In this document: one piece after another, positions 58,825 to 64,000 of the stretch
Numbering within the stretch: position 1 is the first letter of the stretch
How the letters are laid out: the number at the start of each line of letters is the position of its first letter
From: Bauldia sp.
GTDB lineage: Bacteria > Pseudomonadota > Alphaproteobacteria > Rhizobiales > Kaistiaceae
Assembly: GCA_026126065.1 (NCBI GenBank)
Contig: JAHCJY010000003.1
Span: 62,001 to 126,000 of the forward strand
Length of the DNA stretch: 64,000 nucleotides
Direction: 5' to 3'
The notes under the pieces: generated by a model
What the model saw: the letters and a program-made list of their open reading frames with translations, nothing else
Told to the model about the DNA's origin: nothing
Databases searched by the model: none
Program-made: the position numbers and the translations under genes

Positions 58825-58928
58825 GCTTCACGGGCCGGGCCGGCCGGCTCGGCAAGCGCACCCTTGCGATCGAGCGCCGGGAGCACCATCAATCGGGGCG
58901 GAAGCGACTGCGTCAGGGAACCCGTGCG

Positions 58929-59195
58929 ATGTGCCGCAACATCAGACCCCTCTTCAACTTCGACCCACCGACGACCGAGGACGAGATCCGGAAGTCCGCG
59001 ATCCAGTATGTGCGGAAGGTGAGCGGGTTCGCAAAACCATCGCAGGCGAACGAGGCGGCGTTCAACCAGGCCATCGAGGAGACCACGGCGACGATCCAGC
59101 GGCTCCTCGACGCGATGGTCACGAACCAGCCGCCGAAGGACCGCGCCGTCGAAGCGGCGAAGGCCAAGGAACGCTACATGGCGCGCTTCGCCTGA
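58929..59195 (+). CDS. DUF2277-like small protein
   Basis: 88 residues from MCRNIRPLFNFDPPTTEDEIRK, the opening I associate with DUF2277 proteins. The rest is helical (AIQYVRKVSGFAKPSQANEAAFNQAIEETTATIQRLLDAM) with a basic tail. Function is unknown across the family. In-frame sequence upstream is open but runs into the repeat at 58754 and is not conserved. It converges with the cardiolipin synthase gene five bp away. Confidence 0.8.
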   Translation: MCRNIRPLFNFDPPTTEDEIRKSAIQYVRKVSGFAKPSQANEAAFNQAIEETTATIQRLLDAMVTNQPPKDRAVEAAKAKERYMARFA

Positions 59196-59199
59196 ACGC

Positions 59200-60642
59200 C
59201 TAGAGATACGGCGAGGCGAGCCAGAACAGCCGGTTCCGGAGCCGCGCCGGCAGCGAGCGGGCAGCGAGGCTCTCGTGCGTCTCGGGGCGCGAGAGCGCGA
59301 TGCGCTGCTCGATTGCCGTTTCGATCGCCGTCGCAACCGTCCGGTCCATGATCTCGACGTCGAGCTCGAAGTTGAGCCGGAGCGAGCGGACATCGAGGTT
59401 CGACGACCCCACCAGCGACCATGCGCCATCGATGGCCATGAGCTTGGAGTGGTCGAACGGGTTGGGGTTCCGCCACACCCGGCAGCCCGGCGTCACAACC
59501 TGGTCGAGCTGTGCGGTGATCGCCCAGCCGACGATGCGGAGATTGTTGTCCTCGGGCACCACGATGTCGACGTCGATCCCGCGGCGCGCTGCCACCGCAA
59601 GAGCCGCAACGAGCCGCGGGTCCGGCAGGAAATAGGGCGTGCAGATGCGGACGCGGCGCTGCGCGACCGAGAGCGCGCCGAGGATGAGGTTGAGCGTCCG
59701 CTCGATCCCCTCGTCGGGTCCCGAATCGACCGGGCGGCAGAACACGTCGCTGCCGGGCTCGGACTTCAGCCGATCCCATTTCGGCCCGCGCAGCCGCTCG
59801 CGCGTCGAGAAATACCAGTCGCCGGCAAAGACGCGGAGAAGCTGCGAGACGACCGGCCCCTCGAAGCGGAAATGCGTGTCGCGCGAGGGCGGGCCGTCCG
59901 AATGCGCGGTGGTGAAGGCCGCCCTGATGTTCATGCCGCCGGTGAAGCCGACGGCGGCGTCGACGACGAGGATCTTTCGGTGCGTCCGGAGGTTCGCGTA
60001 GGGCAGCCGCAGCGGAAAGGCGCCGATGTTGAAGAGCGCGTACGTGACCCCGAGGCGCTTCAGCGTGCCGAGGATCGGCGGTCGCGAATAGCGGGCGCCA
60101 ACACCGTCGATGAGGACGCGCACCTCCACGCCGCGCGCGACGGCCGTCGCCAGCGCCTCCGCCATTTCGCGTCCGACCGGGTCGAGGTCGAAGATGTAGG
60201 TCTGCATGGCGATCGACCGTTCCGCCAGGCCGATCGCCTCCAGCATGGCCGCATAGGTGGCGTCGCCGCCTTCGAGCAGCGCCACCGCATTGCCTGCGGT
60301 GAAGGGCATGCGCGCGACGTTGTCGCCGAGGATCTTCAGCGATTTGAACTGGGCGCCCACCAGCGTCTCGACATCGAGTTCCGAAACCGGACCCCAGCCC
60401 GGCCGGGCGCGGCCGCCGGAACGCCGTCCACGCCGCCGCACCGCCGATCGCCTGATCCGGTTCACGCCCGCCACGAGGTAGAGGAAGCTGCCGAAGAAGG
60501 GCGACAGGATCGCGATGCCGACCCAGCCGATCGCCGAGCGGACATCGTCCTTCGTCATCGCCGCATGGATGGCGGTCGCCGCCGCGACGATCACCGCCAC
60601 GATGCCGAGCAGCAGCGACCAGGAGAAGGTCAGGAACTCCAT
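59200..60642 (-). CDS. cls: Cardiolipin synthase (phospholipase D family)
   Basis: 480 residues. Two N-terminal membrane helices (about 5-28 and 36-60). Two HKD motifs: H221-x-K223...D228 (HRKILVVD) and H398-x-K400...D405 (HSKLMAIDG), both complete. It condenses phosphatidylglycerol into cardiolipin, or uses related donors, at the inner membrane. NPNPFDHSKL and FTGGMNIR are typical. The gene is divergent from the phosphoesterase gene across about 80 bp. Confidence 0.93.
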   Translation of the reverse strand: MEFLTFSWSLLLGIVAVIVAAATAIHAAMTKDDVRSAIGWVGIAILSPFFGSFLYLVAGVNRIRRSAVRRRGRRSGGRARPGWGPVSELDVETLVGAQFKSLKILGDNVARMPFTAGNAVALLEGGDATYAAMLEAIGLAERSIAMQTYIFDLDPVGREMAEALATAVARGVEVRVLIDGVGARYSRPPILGTLKRLGVTYALFNIGAFPLRLPYANLRTHRKILVVDAAVGFTGGMNIRAAFTTAHSDGPPSRDTHFRFEGPVVSQLLRVFAGDWYFSTRERLRGPKWDRLKSEPGSDVFCRPVDSGPDEGIERTLNLILGALSVAQRRVRICTPYFLPDPRLVAALAVAARRGIDVDIVVPEDNNLRIVGWAITAQLDQVVTPGCRVWRNPNPFDHSKLMAIDGAWSLVGSSNLDVRSLRLNFELDVEIMDRTVATAIETAIEQRIALSRPETHESLAARSLPARLRNRLFWLASPYL

Positions 60643-60721
60643 GCGCCCCGCCGCTTAACCGCAACCGTCATTCGGCTGTGACCGGCCGGTGCGATGATTC
60701 GGGCTCAAGATACCGCTCCGG

Positions 60722-61561
60722 ATGTCAAAGGCCATGCCGCACCGCCCATCCCCCGTCCGGTACCGGACGATCTTCCTCTCTGACATCCACCTGGGTACCC
60801 GCGGTTGCAAGGCGGAGCGTCTGCTCGACTTCCTCGCGCGGCACGATTCGAGCACGATCTACCTCGTCGGGGATGTTGTCGACGGCTGGAAGCTTCGTCA
60901 CGGCTGGTACTTCCCGCCGTCTCATTCGGAAGTGATCCAGGTGCTTCTCACCCGGGCGAAGAACGGAACGCGCGTCGTTTACGTTCCCGGGAACCACGAC
61001 GAGTTCGTCCGGCCCTATGTCGGCCATATGTTCGGCTCCGTCGAAGTGCTCGATCGCATCATCCACGAGACGGCGGACGGCCGGCGCCTTCTGGTCCTCC
61101 ATGGCGACCAGTTCGACGTCGTGCTGCGCTGGGCGCGCTGGGCGTCGCTGCTGGGTTCGGTGCTCTACAATGCCCTCCTCGCGGCCAACGGGATCGTCAA
61201 TCGTGTCCGCCGGCTTTTCGGCGGCAGCGGCTGGTCGCTGTCGGACTGGGCGAAGCGGACGATCAAGGGCGCGGTCAATTTCATCGGCGACTACGAGAAG
61301 TCCCTCGTCGAGGAAGCGGCCAGGGCGGGCGCTGACGGCATCGTCTGCGGCCACATCCATCACGCCGCGATCGACGACCGGCTGGGCATCGCCTACGTCA
61401 ATACCGGCGACTGGATGGAGAGCTGCACGGCCGTCGTCGAGCATTTCGACGGCCGGATGGAACTCATCCGCTGGACGGAAGAGCATGTCGCGGCCGCGTC
61501 CGGTGAGCGGGCCGGACGATCGGCGGAGTCGGCTCCGGCCCTCTCCGACATGACGGCCTGA
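60722..61561 (+). CDS. LpxH-like UDP-2,3-diacylglucosamine diphosphatase family protein
   Basis: 279 residues. Calcineurin-like metallophosphoesterase: FLSDIHLGTRG, YLVGDVVDGWK, VPGNHDEF, VLHGDQFD and VCGHIHHAA supply the metal-binding residues. The longer spacing and DWAKRTIKGAVNFIGDYEKSL segment match the alphaproteobacterial homologue group that I know as annotated with LpxH-like function. LpxH cleaves UDP-diacylglucosamine in lipid A synthesis; in this class LpxI often does that, so the true substrate may differ. An ATG 12 bases later is an alternative start. Confidence 0.82.
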   Translation: MSKAMPHRPSPVRYRTIFLSDIHLGTRGCKAERLLDFLARHDSSTIYLVGDVVDGWKLRHGWYFPPSHSEVIQVLLTRAKNGTRVVYVPGNHDEFVRPYVGHMFGSVEVLDRIIHETADGRRLLVLHGDQFDVVLRWARWASLLGSVLYNALLAANGIVNRVRRLFGGSGWSLSDWAKRTIKGAVNFIGDYEKSLVEEAARAGADGIVCGHIHHAAIDDRLGIAYVNTGDWMESCTAVVEHFDGRMELIRWTEEHVAAASGERAGRSAESAPALSDMTA

Positions 61562-61564
61562 GGG

Positions 61565-62554
61565 CTACTCGAGCCCCTCGAACAGGATCGTCGACAGATA
61601 GCGCTCGGCGAACGAGGGGATGATGAGGACGACGTTCCTGCCCGCCATGCCCGGCCGCCGCCCGACCTCGATGGCCGCGGTAATGGCCGCGCCCGAGGAG
61701 ATGCCGACCGGGATGCCCTCCAGGCGCGCGCAAAGGCGCGCCATGCCCACCGCCTCCTCGTTGGTGACCTGGATCACCTCGTCATAGACCTTCGTGTCGA
61801 GGATCGGCGGAACGAACCCGGCGCCGATGCCCTGGATCTTGTGCGATCCGGGCTCGCCGCCCGACAGCACCGGGCTTCCGGCCGGCTCGACGGCGACCAC
61901 ATGCACTTCCGGCCGCCGCGCCTTGAGCACCTGGCCGACGCCGGTGATCGTCCCGCCCGTGCCGACACCGGCAATAAGGGCATCGACCGCGCCGCCCGTG
62001 TCGTTCCAGATTTCCTCCGCCGTCGTGCGGCGGTGGATTTCCGGGTTGGCGGGGTTCGCGAATTGCTGCGGGATCACCGCGTCGCCGATCTCGGCGCGCA
62101 GTTCCTCGGCCTTCGCCATTGCACCGCGCATTCCCTTCGGGCCTTCCGTCAGCACGAGTTCGGCGCCGAGGATCAGCAGCATCTTGCGCCGTTCGATCGA
62201 CATCGTCTCGGGCATCACGAGGATGAGGCGGTAGCCTCGTGCGGCGGCGACGAAGGCCAGCGCGATCCCGGTGTTGCCCGAGGTGGGCTCGATCAGCGTT
62301 GTGAAGCCCGGGCGGATGCGCCCCTCGGCCTCCAGCGCATCGATCATCGCCACGCCGATGCGGTCCTTGACGCTGCCGATCGGGTTGAAGAATTCGAGCT
62401 TGGCGAGAAGGTTTGCGCCGACCTCGTGCTTCTTCGCGATCCGGTCGAGGCGCACGAGCGGCGTGTCGCCCACGGTCTCGGTGATCGACTCGTAGATCCG
62501 ACCCCGGCCCGGCTTCTTCTGGTCGTTCCGTCCTGTTGGTCCGCCCTGCAGCAT
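61565..62554 (-). CDS. cysK: Cysteine synthase A
   Basis: 329 residues. PLP enzyme that makes cysteine from O-acetylserine and sulfide. Lys63 in GSVKDRIG forms the Schiff base; [20 protein letters not shown] and the phosphate-binding [12 protein letters not shown] loop are complete, and [11 protein letters not shown] is typical. A short N-terminal extension ([18 protein letters not shown]) precedes the fold. The upstream neighbour is dut, about 44 bp away. Confidence 0.95.
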   Translation of the reverse strand: MLQGGPTGRNDQKKPGRGRIYESITETVGDTPLVRLDRIAKKHEVGANLLAKLEFFNPIGSVKDRIGVAMIDALEAEGRIRPGFTTLIEPTSGNTGIALAFVAAARGYRLILVMPETMSIERRKMLLILGAELVLTEGPKGMRGAMAKAEELRAEIGDAVIPQQFANPANPEIHRRTTAEEIWNDTGGAVDALIAGVGTGGTITGVGQVLKARRPEVHVVAVEPAGSPVLSGGEPGSHKIQGIGAGFVPPILDTKVYDEVIQVTNEEAVGMARLCARLEGIPVGISSGAAITAAIEVGRRPGMAGRNVVLIIPSFAERYLSTILFEGLE

Positions 62555-62598
62555 GGCTGTCTCCTTCGCGAGGCCAAGAGATTAGCGCGAAACGGCCG

Positions 62599-63057
62599 TC
62601 AGGTCGTCCCGGTCGACCCGAAGCCGCCCGCGCCGCGCTCGGTACCCGCAACGGTGTCGACCTCGACGATGCCGACGTGCAGCACGGGCGCCACGACGAG
62701 TTGGGCGATCCGCATGCCCCGCCGGATGATCACCGGCTGGTCGCCGAGGTTGACGAGGAGAACCTTCACCTCGCCGCGATAGTCGGCGTCGATGGTTCCG
62801 GGCGTGTTGAGGACGGTGAGCCCGTGCTCGAGAGCAAGACCCGAGCGGGGACGGATCTGCGCCTCCGTGCCCTCCGGCAGTTCGATGACGAGGCCCGTGC
62901 CGATCAGGCGCCGCTCACGCGCGGCGATCGTCACAGGCTCGCGCGCCGGCACGGCCGCACAGAGGTCGAGGCCGGCCGAGCCCGGCGTCCTGTAGGCAGG
63001 CAATGGCAGGTCGGCCGCCGCGGGGAGGCGGCGAATCCTGAGGAGCGACAGATTCAT
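62599..63057 (-). CDS. dut: Deoxyuridine 5'-triphosphate nucleotidohydrolase
   Basis: 152 residues. Trimeric dUTPase: [10 protein letters not shown] (motif 1), [29 protein letters not shown] (motifs 2 and 3), RIAQLVV (motif 4) and [13 protein letters not shown] (motif 5) are all intact. It hydrolyses dUTP, preventing uracil incorporation. The ATG overlaps the coaBC stop (ATGA), a widespread coupling. Confidence 0.96.
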   Translation of the reverse strand: MNLSLLRIRRLPAAADLPLPAYRTPGSAGLDLCAAVPAREPVTIAARERRLIGTGLVIELPEGTEAQIRPRSGLALEHGLTVLNTPGTIDADYRGEVKVLLVNLGDQPVIIRRGMRIAQLVVAPVLHVGIVEVDTVAGTERGAGGFGSTGTT

Positions 63058-64000
63058 TCTGCAGCAGTCCGGCGCTGGGAGAGGGCCTCGGCGATGCGGC
63101 CCACCAGACGGGCCGCCACCGTACCCTTGCCGGACCTGGGCCAACTCTCGACGCCGTCGGCCGTAACCACGTGCACGGTGTTGTCGTCGCCGCCCATCAC
63201 GCCGGTGCCGGACGATACGTCGTTGGCGACGATCCAGTCCGCACCCTTGGCAGCGAGTTTGGCGCGGGCGTTGGCGATCAGGTCGTCCGTCTCGGCGGCG
63301 AAGCCGATAACAAGGGCCGGCCGGAGCGTTCCGTGCCGCGCGATCGTGGCGAGGATGTCCGGATTTGCCACCAGGTCCAGGCGCGGCGGTTCGCCAGCGG
63401 CCTTCTTGATCTTGCGGCCTTTCGGGGTGGCGGCGCGCCAGTCCGCCACGGCGGCTGCCATGACGGCGACGTCGGCCGGCAGCACCGCCAGTGCTGCGGC
63501 AAGCATCTCCGCCGCCGTCTCGACGCGGACGACCGTGACGCCCGCGGGGTCGGCGAGAGCGACCGGGCCCGCGACCAGCGTCACGATGGCGCCAGCAGCG
63601 GCCGCCGCCTCGGCGATGGCAAAGCCCTGCTTCCCGGACGAGCGGTTGGCGATGTAGCGGACCGGATCGAGCGGCTCGTGCGTCGGCCCCGCGGTGACGA
63701 TCATGCGTATCCCGGCCAGCGGCCCCTGTCCCGGCGCCGCGCCGCCGAGGATCGCCTCGACGGCGGCGACGATGTCCGCGGGCTCGCTCATCCGACCAAG
63801 GCCAGCCTCGCCGCTTTCTGCCATCTCGCCGCGCGCAGGCCCGACGAAGCGGGCGCCGTCGTCGCGGAGACGCGCAACGTTCCGTTGCGTGGCGGGGTTG
63901 GCCCACATCGCCGGGTTCATGGCGGGCGCGAACAGGACAGGGGCGCGGGTCGCCAGCAGGACCGCGGTGGCAAGGTCCGGTGCAAAGCCGCCGGCGACCT
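63054..64000 (-). CDS. coaBC: Bifunctional CoaBC, C-terminal portion (runs off the window)
   Basis: The 5' end is cut by the window edge. Visible sequence begins inside the CoaC domain ([20 protein letters not shown]) and continues through the CoaB domain ([35 protein letters not shown] and [10 protein letters not shown]) to the stop. CoaC decarboxylates phosphopantothenoylcysteine and CoaB makes it. All visible motifs are normal. It overlaps dut by four bases. Confidence 0.95.
   Translation of the reverse strand, partial: VAGGFAPDLATAVLLATRAPVLFAPAMNPAMWANPATQRNVARLRDDGARFVGPARGEMAESGEAGLGRMSEPADIVAAVEAILGGAAPGQGPLAGIRMIVTAGPTHEPLDPVRYIANRSSGKQGFAIAEAAAAAGAIVTLVAGPVALADPAGVTVVRVETAAEMLAAALAVLPADVAVMAAAVADWRAATPKGRKIKKAAGEPPRLDLVANPDILATIARHGTLRPALVIGFAAETDDLIANARAKLAAKGADWIVANDVSSGTGVMGGDDNTVHVVTADGVESWPRSGKGTVAARLVGRIAEALSQRRTAAE

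Overview
The window is high-GC chromosomal DNA from an alphaproteobacterium, most likely of the order Hyphomicrobiales (Rhizobiales). The evidence is gene content and order: a GcrA cell-cycle regulator, the ChvI/ChvG two-component pair followed by a short HPr kinase and PTS proteins, an ActS/ActR (RegB/RegA type) redox pair, LdtR with its L,D-transpeptidase, the argD-argF-hslO run, and dispersed palindromes of kinds common in this order. Most of the window is core metabolism and information processing. No rRNA, tRNA, CRISPR array, insertion sequence or prophage was recognised.

Layout. 0-2 kb: two glycosyltransferase-like genes and a soluble LytR-CpsA-Psr-like protein, coupled by ATGA overlaps. 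2-14 kb (minus strand): the translation operon rimP-nusA-ylxR-infB-[antitoxin-toxin]-rbfA-truB, then a TPR protein, a small membrane protein, rpsO and pnp. A RelE/ParE-type toxin-antitoxin pair sits between infB and rbfA. 14-22 kb: small unknown genes, the rsmI-yraN-gshB-SDR group, a divergent LpoA-like lipoprotein and ahcY. 22-26 kb: chvI-chvG-hprK-EIIA(Man)-HPr. 26-28.6 kb: a lower-GC accessory island with a DUF6471-like HTH protein, a TIGR04255-like protein and two unknown proteins. 28.6-38.7 kb: tsaB-rimI-fur/mur, then miaB-phoH-ybeY-corC-lnt-HTH-metK-trmB. 38.7-47.2 kb: an alpha/beta hydrolase, a secreted unknown protein, recF, a HicAB module, gyrB, bpt and hemB. 47.5-54.4 kb: ldtR, an L,D-transpeptidase, a secreted hydrolase, gcrA and argD-argF-hslO. 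54.6-64 kb: a FecR-domain protein, actR/actS, two small conserved genes, a DUF2277-like gene, a cardiolipin synthase, an LpxH-like phosphoesterase, cysK, dut and a partial coaBC.

How genes work together. One operon covers transcription elongation, translation initiation, 30S maturation and pseudouridylation. The ChvGI system is linked to a regulatory PTS. The tsaB/miaB/trmB/truB group covers tRNA modification, phoH/ybeY RNA metabolism, and corC/lnt the cell envelope. LdtR probably controls the adjacent peptidoglycan cross-linking enzyme.

Most noteworthy points: the toxin-antitoxin pair wired into the infB-rbfA operon with overlapping start and stop codons at two junctions; a HicAB module between recF and gyrB; the compositionally foreign island at 26-28.6 kb; the LCP-like protein in a Gram-negative glycosyltransferase cluster; and regulatory DNA around gcrA/argD (three GANTC sites and a leader terminator) and ldtR (a 17-bp dyad).
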